Below, piece by piece: positions 1 through 9,031 of a DNA stretch of 32,425 nt. This stretch comes from Rhizophagus sp. LPA8_4_AMF (taxonomy: Eukaryota > Glomeromycota > Glomeromycetes > Glomerales > Glomeraceae). The notes below the pieces were generated by a model. That model made no database searches, was not told the origin of the DNA, and saw only the letters and a list, made by a program, of their open reading frames with translations. The translations under genes and the position numbers were made by a program. Positions within the stretch are counted from its first letter, which is position 1, and the number at the start of each line of letters is the position of its first letter. The stretch is taken from contig JADRCO010000491.1 in the NCBI GenBank assembly GCA_021464525.1, positions 1 to 32,425 on the forward strand. Reading direction: 5' to 3'.

Positions 1-155
1 AAATGAATACAGTAAAAAATCCAACTTTTTTATATAGAGTATTTACCAATATTTTAACAAAATATCTTTAAAGTATTGAATTTATTGTTTTATAAAAAAA
101 ATCTGATAAAAAATAATAAAAATACATGTAAATATGTGTATTCAAAATTTGCGAC
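1..155. other. AT-rich flank, no gene seen
   Basis: Very AT-rich leader before the leucine-rich-repeat relic. No start codon with a convincing reading frame, intron or repeat was seen. Confidence 0.5.
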
Positions 156-822
156 ATGAAAAATTACGTTATTTGCATCCAATCAGAAAATGTCAGTAAT
201 TTTGAAAATGGAAATAATAGCAGAACTATTAGAACATTCTTAGTGGTTGATATCCTACTTTTTTTGTTTGCCGATTGTGGTACAGATGTGGATGCTCCCA
301 TTCTATGGAGGTGTGTTGAGCTAAAGTGGGGTAAACAGAAAATTTTTATGAAAATGGTTAGAAGACGAGAGCTGATTTATAGCTCATGTCTAACTCATCT
401 AGAAATTTCACACTACTATAGACTTTCAGATAAAAATTCAAAAGGCATTGTGCGTCTGTTCCTAAATATAGTTCATTTAGATTTTTATTGTAGCTTAGAA
501 TTTGGTGATAAACACCAAACTGAATAGCAGAATCATACTCCAATCTGAAGGAAAAGTATAAGTATAACTATGATACTAAATTAATAACTGATAAAGGTCT
601 AAATGCAATTGCAAATTCATACCATAAATTAGAATATCTAAATATTTCTTATCGTGCAGAATTTTCTGAAATATCAATTTGTAATGTTATTCATTCTCAC
701 CCAAGGTTTCAACAGCTTGACATTCGCGGTTGTAAAATCACCTATAAAACTGTCAGAGAAACTATATTATATCTTAAATTAAAATATCTTAATCTGAGTA
801 TAGGTTGGAACTCCCACAGTAT
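156..822 (+). pseudogene. Leucine-rich-repeat (F-box/LRR-type) gene relic
   Basis: The relic resembles the leucine-rich repeats of large F-box/LRR-like families in Glomeromycotina. The first frame (156-527) carries repeat-like stretches such as LTHLEISHYYRLSDKN and NIVHLDFY. It ends at a stop, but homology-like sequence continues in another frame from about 527 (AESYSNL), then ITDKGLNAIANSYHKLEYLN and FQQLDIRGCKITYKTVRE, ending near LKYLNLS at about 805. At least one frameshift at 505-527 therefore breaks it. LRRs of this type bind protein partners, often as substrate adaptors of SCF ubiquitin ligases, but no F-box is visible here. The first 60 or so residues show no repeat, so the true start is uncertain. 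The repeat call is solid; the F-box affiliation is inference. Confidence 0.65.
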
Positions 823-828
823 TGAAAG

Positions 829-904
829 TATCCCTTAAACGGAATTGCAGGAAAATTTGCCTGGGATTAATTAGTATTTTTGCATTTTTGACAGTTTAAG
901 GGAT
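829..904. repeat. Small element with 12-bp inverted ends
   Basis: TATCCCTTAAAC near 829-840 is matched by its exact reverse complement GTTTAAGGGATA near 893-904, with about 52 bp between. It could be a very short MITE (non-autonomous DNA transposon) or a hairpin. It directly follows the end of the LRR relic. Confidence 0.45.
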
Positions 905-2016
905 AAGGTAAGAATAACATTTGTCTCAAAAAATGGAGCTGAAAGCAGTTCGATTAAAGCTAGTCCGAAGAAGTGATCAACAACCCGGAAAATTCTGCTG
1001 AGCCACAAATTGTGCGACAAATAAATTGATCAATGCAGGTCTGTGTGACAGGGGAATTTCTAGCAAAAAGAAATTATATTAACTACCACCTCTAACTTTT
1101 TTCCCATACAAATGCGAGAGGTTTGTGAAAATACTTTGTTGTGACACAGAACCTACCTTGTAAGTTAATATTAACGGCAAAAGCATATGCTATGAAGGGC
1201 TGGGGACTTTGCAATTCTGAGATCGCTAGGCGTAAAGCTACTTTGAGATTGGCAAGGAAGATCCCTAAACTAAAAGGAAACAAGATTCCGATTTCATGTA
1301 CCTTCAAATACTTCTTGGCATCATACGACAATGTTAACTGCCTATCCTTCACCCTTCAGCCTTAGATATAAAGCGCGAAGGAACTGATCAGAGGACCAGT
1401 CATGCTTTCGTGTGAACGAGTGAACTAATTTCTCACTGTCTACGGGTAGCGGCTCTCGCATTCCAGGAAAAAATGACAGTTATCACCTTCACGTACCTTA
1501 TCATTCCCACTGGTCGATTTACTGGTATTCCACGCAATATTGCAGAGGGAACAAATTACAAATTCCAATGAAGAACCGGTCAAAAATCTTCACGCACAAA
1601 TTCAGCAACTGTTGCCACACTTGTACAGAATGTTTCATTTTTTCTTCGCGCACTTCTTCCTTCGCTTGTAGAATACAGATTACACAGTTATGCGACAAGG
1701 GATCCTGATTTCTCAACATTTCAGTGACAGTCCCACCGCAGAACCTCACCATGTTATTATAGAGGAGGGTGCATATCATTTATATACCTTGTAACGCGAT
1801 ATATTCGCAATTTTATGTACTGTATGTAGGCCGGCTTCCAGCAACGATTTATTTCATAAATAAAGCAATGTTATACTGAATACTCAACAAATGTCACGTC
1901 AGCCTGTGTGACATAAAAACCTATATTAACGCCCTGCTTTCCCAGAAATATTTTTATTCCAATTTCTCCGAACGTAACACATTTTTTATCCGAGCCAAAC
2001 AGCCTATAAAAGCACT
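905..2016. other. Unassigned region with GC higher than average
   Basis: About 1.1 kb with no recognised gene. It is clearly less AT-rich than the deserts later in the window. It holds overlapping open frames of 74-86 codons on both strands (1141-1365 plus, 1092-1352 minus, 1519-1779 minus). The 1519-1779 minus frame looks protein-like (for example KMKHSVQVWQQLLNLCVKIF) but I recognise no family. It may be another decayed gene. The last 200 bp are probably the old upstream region of the SAM-family pseudogene. Confidence 0.35.
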
Positions 2017-3221
2017 ATGTCTACACCTGCCTCTACTTCTACTTCCGCTACTGCTACAGGAATGAGACGGTCACGTTGGCAGACTAAATAAAAAAATATG
2101 ATACGGCGGAACTTATCTCGTGTTTGCAAAGACAGGACTTGGGGCTTGACGAGGATGACAGAGAAATAATTCGCAAAGAAAAGATTAACGGTCGTGCCTT
2201 CTTCAAGTTAACCGAAGAAAAGCTTATGCAAGATGGAATGAAAAGAGGACCTGCGTCAAATTTTGCAGACTTTGTTAAGGAGTGTAAGGAGAAAAGGAAA
2301 CGTACGTTCTCCTCGTACAGGACTAAGAAAGACTTGAAAGATGTGCTAGCGAAGTATGAAGTTCAAGATGGTCGAATAACAGATATACTGCAATTTATGC
2401 CAAGTAAGTTTTTTCACCTTAGTTAATTTGCGTCCACGTATAACTAACGTATAATGTTGGCATTGATTTTATGCAAAGAATCTCACAACATCGATGACAA
2501 GGACGAAGCTTTGATACATTGTCTTAAGGATATACGACTCAGGCTTAGCAATATGGGGACAGTTGTTGAAAGCAACGAAGCAATTCGTTGCGAATACATT
2601 TCGGCTATCCTCCACGCATGCACCATATTGTCAAAAAACTTATGGGAAAAAGAAATCGGCCTAAACCCGCAGTTCGAAGTTGATGGTGAAGAAAGTATAG
2701 TTCGTGTAGATTACGCAATCAAGGCACTTGAGGAACTGATTTGTATTACGGAAGGCAAGCAGCATCAAATTGCAATTGGTTTCGCTCAGGTTTGTGTTAA
2801 CGATTTTTCTGCTTTAGGTGGAGCATAGCAAAGCTAATCACGCTTTTCACTTCAAAGAATCTTAGAGTGCCTACCAAACCAACGAAAAGCTGATGATGCT
2901 TTTGGGGAGGATTACGACTATCTTTTCGGGATCGTTACTACAGCAACGAAGTGGTACTTTCTCCTCTATTCCTCGGAAGGAATTTCATGCACAAGTGAAA
3001 TAGAATACCATATCAGCCTTACGAAGGCTATTGCTAAAGAAGAAAACGAAGTCGAATTGCGAAAAAATGTGAAGTGAGTGATGGATGTAATTGTTGGGCT
3101 ATTGAAGGATAGGGTGGATGTTGAGAAAGAGCCGACGAAAAGAAAGCTAGGGTCCAAGAATATTTCAAATAAATTTGTATTGCTCAAAAACAATTTTAGT
3201 ATAGCCGTAATTTATTTTTGA
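2017..3221 (+). pseudogene. SAM-domain protein family, pseudogene copy 1
   Basis: The first ATG (2017) opens a Ser/Thr/Ala-rich N-terminus (MSTPASTSTSATATG) that reaches a stop at 2089. The frame then shifts to a sterile alpha motif-like domain at about 2098-2300 (AELISCLQRQDLGLDEDDRE, INGRAFFKLTEEKLMQDGMK). Intron 1 is 2404-2478 (GTAAGT donor, CTAAC branch-like site, AAAG acceptor); it joins cleanly to KSHNIDDKDEALIHCLKDIR. A second intron probably runs 2790-2857. Beyond it small indels near 2860-2885 disturb the frame, then RKADDAFGEDYDYLFGIVTT continues in the upstream frame. An in-frame TGA at 3075-3077 interrupts NVK/VMDVIVGLLKDRVD. SAM domains mediate protein-protein or RNA contacts. 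I recall this architecture as multi-copy in Rhizophagus. Three or more lesions argue for a pseudogene. Its 3' end overlaps the convergent nuclease-like relic by 10 bp. Confidence 0.75.
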
Positions 3222-4527
3222 TCAGGCCGTGAATGTATCGCATCCTGTATGCATGACAATAATTTGTATGTTCTTTCTTTATTATTACTATCATTTGGGA
3301 TTCCATCTGAAGTCATATAACTATCAAGATTGTAGCGAATAAACAGAGTAGGGATACCAAGTGCTTGCGCAATGTCCCACATTCTTTTTACCTCACAGTT
3401 ATATTCCCCTTTCTTGTGTTGATACTCGTCAACTTCCAGCACAACTTTATGCGTACCTGCATCGATAACAAAGTCAGGTTGCTTTTTTGAACATTCCTGA
3501 TCACCCACAATGAAGTCATATGCTTCATATAGAATATTGTTTTCTTCTAGAGTATTTTTCACTCGAAGTTGTTTTGCCAAACGTACTCTTACTTTTACTT
3601 CGGCGTAAGTGTTACAATCAGCGCATTTATTTTCCTGTATAAGAATATTATGTAATCCGCAATTGGAACACAATTTTTGAACTAAATCAATCATATCTTC
3701 TGTAGAGTGATACTCGCACATAGTTGGGTTAGAAAGTCCATGAGTAGCGGGTTTCTTACAATCAGAAATCATGCATAAACGTAAAGATTGTGCTATCATA
3801 CCTTTGTCTTTATGTGTGAAACATCGTGATATTTTATAACCAGGTTTTCCATAGTGCTCTTTTTTGGCAACTAATATAATTACAATTCGAGCCAATAATA
3901 TTGACCATTCCAGGATTTCAGTGGGCTTCACAGAAACGTGTACTTTTTTCTCCCGAAAGATTAAATGATGGTATGGTCATGCAACCAGCTTTCTCACACC
4001 GCCGATTTACTACATTAACCATATCAGGCGTCCTGTGCCTAGCGCAATACTGATCTTGTGTTATTCCTGGAACATTAAAGTAAGGAATAGTGTAACAACC
4101 TGAATATGTGCATTTTCTTTTTGCAACGTTAATCATATCATCCTGCTTATGTTGACCACAGAAAGTTCGTGGTGATCCCTCTACAGCAAAGAGCGCCTTT
4201 TTCTGACATCCTGTGTACTTACAAAGTTTGGTTTGAATATCAATCATTTCTGGTGTCTGTGTTTAGCGCAAAATTTGCCCTTATCTGAGCCAACAACATT
4301 AAAACTGCACGTGTATTATATCCAGGTTCTAAGCATTTTCTGACCCTCAAGTGGATCATTCCTTCTTTCATATGAGTGATGCTATTGATCCAGGGAAACC
4401 GAAATGAGGAAACTTGTAACAACCATCTTCTCGACACTGTGTCTTCACGTTGACATAATCAACTGGCTTATGCGTAGCACAATAATGTGGAGTTTTTGCA
4501 ACCAAGTTGCTTACAGCGTTGTGGCAT
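3212..4527 (-). pseudogene. EsV-1-7 cysteine-repeat / zinc-ribbon / nuclease-like fusion, pseudogene (virus-derived?)
   Basis: The minus strand encodes about eight cysteine-histidine repeats of the form C-X4-C-X15/16-C-X2-H, spaced by about 12 residues. Clear ones are CTYSGCYTIPYF...YCARH and CEKAGCMTIPSF...FCEAH. This is the EsV-1-7 repeat, named for an Ectocarpus virus gene and common in large DNA viruses and some algae. After the repeats comes a CxxC...CxxC zinc ribbon (residues 88-106 of the last open frame, 3931-3212). A PD-(D/E)XK-like nuclease core follows: QPDF (151-154), VVLEVDEYQH (163-172), CEVKRM (179-184) and LFIRYNLDSY (196-205). The reading frame breaks near 4470, at TGA 4370-4368, near 4250 and near 3925. 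One repeat has lost a cysteine. It is therefore a relic. Start 4527 is the first ATG before a cysteine repeat. The nuclease fold is inferred from motif order only. Confidence 0.7.
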
Positions 4528-5096
4528 TTTTTATAATTAGATTTTAATTTTAGTTAGCATTTATGAGATTATTAAATGATAGGGTATCGACCCGCGCCGT
4601 GTAATCAAGAAAAATAATTGTGCGCAGTCATTAGCATAGAAACTTATACCCCGTATCTTGTAATTATTATGTTTTATCCTTGTACTTATTTTTATGTATT
4701 TCAAATAAAAAAGCTGTCAATTGAGTGAGTAATGGACCAATTTGCTTGATCATACACTAACGATATTCTGATCATTCGAGAGCATGCACATTAAACAGGG
4801 TAATTTAGGAGCGAAACCTTAATTCGTGATCGGTAAGTTGGAGATCTGAGATTATTCTTATCATTGGGAATTCTCGTTCCAATGATGTGGAAAATGAAAT
4901 TTCACGTTGATTAACATAAATTGAGATATATTTAGCAAATGTCGTTTATTAAAAATAATTTAGCAATTTTCAAAGTATATCCTTGATGTACATGTGTTCA
5001 CTTTAAGTTTTCTAATAAATCTAGACATATCAAGCTATTGTATCAAATGACATCCTGAATAAGGATATTTGATCTAACGCCTTATTCTTCCTGCCC
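4528..5096. other. Intergenic, no gene seen
   Basis: This 570-bp stretch lies upstream of the minus-strand EsV-1-7 relic and downstream of the minus-strand 5097-5545 relic. It is AT-rich with no frame worth calling. It contains several GATCA/TGATC words around 4745-4780 but no clear element. Confidence 0.4.
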
Positions 5097-5545
5097 TTAA
5101 AGAAAAATTATTCTTATTCCCAGGTATTCCGCTAGACGTTTCTTGAGAGTATCTAAATTTCCAGTTCTTGGTTGGTTATAAGCAGTGAGTAATCCATTAA
5201 TTACGCCAGAATTAGCGTTCTTCATAACTTGTAAATCCTGCGGAAAGTTAAGTGGAACGTTTCCTGCGTCTGTAAATAATGGTTCGATACGAGCAAGGTC
5301 ATCACGGATTGTTGAATTACTATTCGCGCTTGCGTTCTTTGTTCCTCTAATTATAAAAGAAACATTTAGGAACGTTTCTAATGAAGAAGTAACAGAGAAA
5401 ACTACATACGATTAGCTATAGTTTGTTGTATTTGCTATAGTTGTTGTGTGATGTTAAATACGGGTAGATTAGGAAGTTTTGGGATCTCAGTTGCTAATGT
5501 TTGAAAAGCATTAGCTATATCCTGAACATTCTGTTGTTGTGCCAT
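5097..5545 (-). pseudogene. Short Gln-rich coiled-coil family, pseudogene
   Basis: From ATG 5545 the minus strand reads MAQQQNVQDIANAFQTLATE, then IPKLPNLPVFNITQQL, and stops at TAG 5437-5435. QIQQTIANRM then leads to a second TAG at 5404-5402. Further along, in another frame, the C-terminal half is recognisable: NVPLNFPQDLQVMKNANSG, VINGLLTAYNQPRTGNLDTL and KKRLAEYLGIR, ending at TAA 5099-5097. I remember this N- and C-terminal pairing as an abundant small protein family of Rhizophagus with a variable central coiled coil. Most of that centre is missing or scrambled here. Function is unknown. Two stops plus a frameshift make it a pseudogene. Confidence 0.6.
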
Positions 5546-5811
5546 TGTCAAATGAATTAATGAAGCAATACGTAAGTAAGGAAATAAGTAGGGAAATTTG
5601 TTGGTGACAACTCTGAGAATAAAATACGTGTCAAGGTATTAGCCATGATATTCAGAAAGAGTTTATCAATGATTGGTTGATAATATTTATCTTGATCGTC
5701 AGAATGACAGATCTAAATATGAAGTAAACCCGAATCTTTGAGACAGAACCAAAGTTTCCTTTCCCATTGTTAGTAGCAGATTAATTAAACACGAATAATT
5801 TTTCCTAAATT
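5546..5811. other. Divergent intergenic region
   Basis: Lies between the 5' end of the minus-strand MAQQQ-type relic and the plus-strand SAM-family fragment. No gene, repeat or TATA-like box could be called with confidence. Confidence 0.35.
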
Positions 5812-6336
5812 TGTATGGCACTCGAATACTATAGCTGAAGAAAAGCAAAACCAACCGGGGAAAGGCGTTGTGGTTCATGCGTTAAATTTTTGTTCTTTCA
5901 CTTCGTTCATACACTGAGCATCGTTATCGCTATAGATGAACTTAGACATGCTCAAACGGAAGGCAGACGTGGCATTCGACTCGGAGTATGAGTATGTTTA
6001 TGGTATCGTCACTACAGGTGAGTGTGTCTCCGTCTTCGCAATTTTTTTCGCTTCTGCACCACCTGGTCCCAAAGGACATTTAACTCGTTTCGCATTATCT
6101 TAGCCAATGAATGGTACTTCATACTGCATAGCACCGAGGGCATCTATAGCACGAGCAGGGTCGAGTATCGAATTTCATTACAGAAGACGCTCTCAAGGAT
6201 TCAACCGAATTGCGTAAGAACGTGAAGAGGATTTTGGAGGTTATAGTGGGTTTGTTAAAGGATAGGGTATCTATCAGCTAGTGAAGAACCCACGACTAAG
6301 AAGCGTCGTGTGGAAGAAAAAATCAAGAAAAAATAA
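5812..6336 (+). pseudogene. SAM-domain protein family, 3' part, pseudogene copy 2
   Basis: A second member of the family seen at 2017-3221, keeping only the C-terminal half. IAEEKQNQPGKG near 5835 matches the position of ITEGKQHQIAIG in copy 1. An intron acceptor CTATAG ends at 5935. The exon 5936-6017 reads MNLDMLKRKADVAFDSEYEY then VYGIVTT. Intron 6018-6103 (GTGAGT...TTAG, 86 bp) joins it to ANEWYFILHSTEGIYSTS. The frame then breaks near 6180, resumes as TEDALKDSTELRKNVKRILE and VIVGLLKDRV, breaks again near 6270, and ends KKRRVEEKIKKK-TAA (6334-6336). The intron inside GIVTT is absent from copy 1. No SAM domain was found upstream, so this copy is 5'-truncated as well as frameshifted. Confidence 0.7.
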
Positions 6337-6492
6337 GCATGTATACTAGCATATACGTGTATTTATTTTCGCATGTATTGCGGGCATTGACCCGATATGT
6401 ATTTATTTTTTTCTGTTTTAATAAAGCAAGTCTTTACATTCGTCACATAGCATTGAACAATACTCTCTTGTGTTTAAACTATAACCTTCGCC

Positions 6493-8102
6493 ATGACAGC
6501 GCTCTTTCAGGAGCAGACTAACCCATCCGATCTTGATGTATTGCCCCGAAAGGACGCCCTAAACTGGAAGCTGAGAATGACGAATTTAAACAGCGCATCA
6601 CCAAGCTCGAGGCGGAGATTAAGGTTGAGCGTGAAAAACGGTGTATAGACGCTTCTTTATCTGTGGAAAAGATTGACAAGCTTAAGAAGAAGTTTGATGA
6701 CCTCCATACTGAGAATTTCGATCTTAAACGTGAGAATGCTCTGTTCAGGCAAGACCACAAGCCTAGTGACGAGAAACAAGAGCGGAAAAATGCAGAACTT
6801 AAGGACAGATCTGCGAAAGTGAAACAGGGTTCTCCGTCAAAGGATGAGCATCCACAGGACGTACCACCAGAAGAATTGGCTGTTGATGCACCTGATTCCG
6901 AAGTAGTTCAGCCCAGTAATGACAATGCCAAGTCATCTGGGAATGCAGAAGTAGAGACTATCTTAAATGAGCAATATAAGAAGAGCGTTAGTGAAGAGAT
7001 AAGGCAGAAGAGGTGGGAGAAAAAGCTTCAGCACGAATCGGAAATAGCTGTTGATGTGTCGCCTGATGGCGTCTCTACACTCAATAACACAAATACCAAG
7101 TCAACTGAAGAAAGGGAGGATAAACACCAACGTGATCATTCTACCCAGAACAAAGAAGCTCGATCACATAAGAAGAAAGAAGCGGAAAATATCGTGCAAG
7201 TCTGCAAGATGTATTTGATTTCACGGCTGCTTCGTCATCTGAGAAAGATCATGTGACTGAAATTTCATCCGGGGTCCCTGCCAAAATTCTTCTACAGTTT
7301 TATTGCTTTCCCTAGCTCAAATATTTGAGAAAGCGATGGATGCTGAATGTGATGCAATTTACGCTGATCTTACGCTGGTATTATTATGGAAAAGAATTTT
7401 TAACTCAAGGTAGTGCAATTGTACAGGATGATAAAGGCGAAAAAAAGGCACAGGAAATAATCTATGATAAAATGTTGGAACACCTTTTCATTCTAGGTCC
7501 CAGAAATCTCTTGTAAATATTTGCAAGGGAAAACTCAGAAAGCTGCAAAGTTTTATAGTTTATTTGGGAAGATAGGCGTTGACAAAATCAGATACATCAC
7601 GTCATATAGTGCGAACTTCATTTCAGAGTTGACTAATGATAAAATTCAAGATCATAGATAATTTCTCTGAGCAAAAATCAGTTGAGCCAGAGGCCAACGA
7701 TGAGGATGATGAGGGCGATGATGCGACTTGAGCTGAGGTAGATGGACTTAAAAAATCCGAAGAAATCATCTCTACTCCTGCTTCCGTTAAGGCAGTGAGG
7801 TGATCGGTATTACAAATTGTAATGTGCACGTGACTGAATCTTCTGAGGTAAGCGTCTCAACCGCACCTATTCCAATAACCCATGTCTCTAATTCTTCAGG
7901 CAAATCCCAAATCGGAGAGGGTGGAGTATGCCATGATGAAGATGATTATTATGGAGATGATAACACGTATAATGGAGAATGTTATTACGAAGATAAAGGG
8001 TAGTATTATGGAGATGATAACACGTATGAGAATGACTGGCAGAGAAATTTTTTGAGTGATCGGAAAGAAAGTTTTCTTCAGGCAGAATTCGAAACAGCAT
8101 AG
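6493..8102 (+). pseudogene. Long coiled-coil Glomeromycotina family protein, pseudogene
   Basis: ATG 6493 starts MTALFQEQTNPSDLDVLPRK, then the frame shifts near 6545 into PKLEAENDEFKQRITKLEAE, a coiled coil rich in Glu/Lys/Leu, open to 7256. A conserved middle block follows in shifted frames: KKEAENIVQ (7170-7200), DVFDFTAASSSEKDHVTEIS, LRWYYYGKEF (about 7367), AQEIIYDKMLEHL (about 7450), and VDKIRYITSYSANFISELTN (about 7580-7640). An acidic tail DEDDEGDDA ends at TGA about 7728. A later frame carries a Tyr/Asp-rich tail (DEDDYYGDDNTY) and ends QAEFETA-TAG 8100-8102. I recognise it as a family repeated many times in Rhizophagus, but I know no domain name or function. At least five breaks are visible. 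Confidence 0.65.
7947..8027 (+). repeat. 57-bp in-register direct repeat in acidic tail
   Basis: The 24-bp word TATTATGGAGATGATAACAC plus GTAT occurs at 7947-7970 and exactly again at 8004-8027. The offset is 57 bp (19 codons), so the repeat kept the frame when it formed. It encodes YYGDDNTY. A stop (TAG 8001-8003) now separates the copies. Confidence 0.7.
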
Positions 8103-8783
8103 GCAGTGCATGCCAGACATGAATGACAGATGAAAAAAGGCGATGGTCATCAGACTGCGCAACAGAGAAATTTTTCAGACACAACAGAGCAGGTAAGGAT
8201 GGAAAAGAAATTTCGTAAAGCATTCATCGCAGTCTAGTGTTCTGCATTTAGTTCGACTCAAGATGATTTAACATGCAAGATCCTGGTGCTAAAAAGCTAA
8301 AGGGACCTCCCCATGAATACACCAGAGTTCTGCATTTGATCTGACTCGTGATGACTCGTGATAAATTATCAGGTAAGAGAATTACAAATAAGCTGTATTC
8401 TTGCACTGTCAAACACTCACCTCCACTCGTAAGAAGTAAGCAATAAACTTGGTCACATGATTTTGGCTGGGGCCCGGCCGAAATTTGCCAAGATTTTTTT
8501 TCAGACTGGCTTAAGTTTTTTTCGGATGTAACAGAGCAGGCAAGAGCAAGTAAGTGATTGATAGAAAAAATACGCAGATCTCAAGGACAAGATAGTAAAA
8601 CAGCACATGGGCTTTGTATGTCCAGAGGACATCACCATTTGGAAAACATGATTTCCCATTCATCTGCCCCCTTGAGCAAAATTTTGTGTGATATCCCTGC
8701 AACCACCTCACAACTTCCATGCAATTTCTCCACAATCACCAGGCAACCATCATGTAACCATCCTGCAACCAGTACAAGCAACC
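8103..8783. other. Unassigned region with transposon-like words
   Basis: No gene recognised. A self-complementary GC-rich core GGCTGGGGCCCGGCCGAAAT lies near 8465-8484, in strong contrast to its AT-rich surroundings. AACAGAGCAGG occurs twice (about 8184 and 8531), each after a T-run plus CAGAC, suggesting a duplicated or inserted segment. The open frame at 8558-8863 is low-complexity sequence rich in CAACCAYC words and runs into the 47-bp tandem repeat. I do not call it a gene. Confidence 0.35.
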
Positions 8784-8965
8784 ACCTACAAGGACCATGG
8801 AAACTTTCAAGTGTAAGTAAGCCACAGTCTGCCAACAAAGGCCATGGAGGCATCCAAGGGTAGGTAAGCTACAGTTCACCAACAAGGACCATGGAGGCAT
8901 CCAATTGTAAGCATGTTACAGTCCACCCACAGGGTCCATGGAAGACTCCCCAAGTATAACTAGGT
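8784..8965. repeat. 47-bp tandem repeat, four copies
   Basis: CCATGG occurs at 8795, 8842, 8889 and 8936, exactly 47 bp apart. Around it each unit reads approximately CAACAAGGACCATGGAGGCA followed by a Cys/Thr-codon-like stretch and GTAAG-CTACAGT. Copies differ by a few bases each. There are no unique spacers, so this is a minisatellite and not a CRISPR array. Confidence 0.8.
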
Positions 8966-9031
8966 AATAACCTATTTGTAACTAGGTATCAACCTACTAC
9001 AACTAGGTAATAATATATATATTGTTACCTA
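8957..9031. repeat. 21/22-bp AACTAGGTA repeat ending in a hairpin
   Basis: AACTAGGTA starts at 8958, 8980 and 9001, offset 22 and 21 bp. The first unit is also near-palindromic (TAGGTAATAACCTA). The last unit is the left arm of a 28-bp inverted repeat at 9004-9031 (TAGGTAATAATATA against TATATTGTTACCTA), 13 of 14 positions paired. Confidence 0.7.

Noticed and set aside
2004-2011. TATAAAAG as a promoter for the SAM-family gene
   Set aside because: It ends only about six bases before the ATG, too close for a TATA box serving that start.
5185-5415. 76-codon plus-strand frame
   Set aside because: It is antisense to the MAQQQ-type relic, which explains the sequence better.
7623-8223. Three overlapping minus-strand frames
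   Set aside because: They mirror the acidic tail and repeat of the plus-strand coiled-coil pseudogene and show no family likeness.
8784-8965. Regular 47-bp array considered as CRISPR
   Set aside because: Units are continuous and diverged with no unique spacers, and the genome is eukaryotic.
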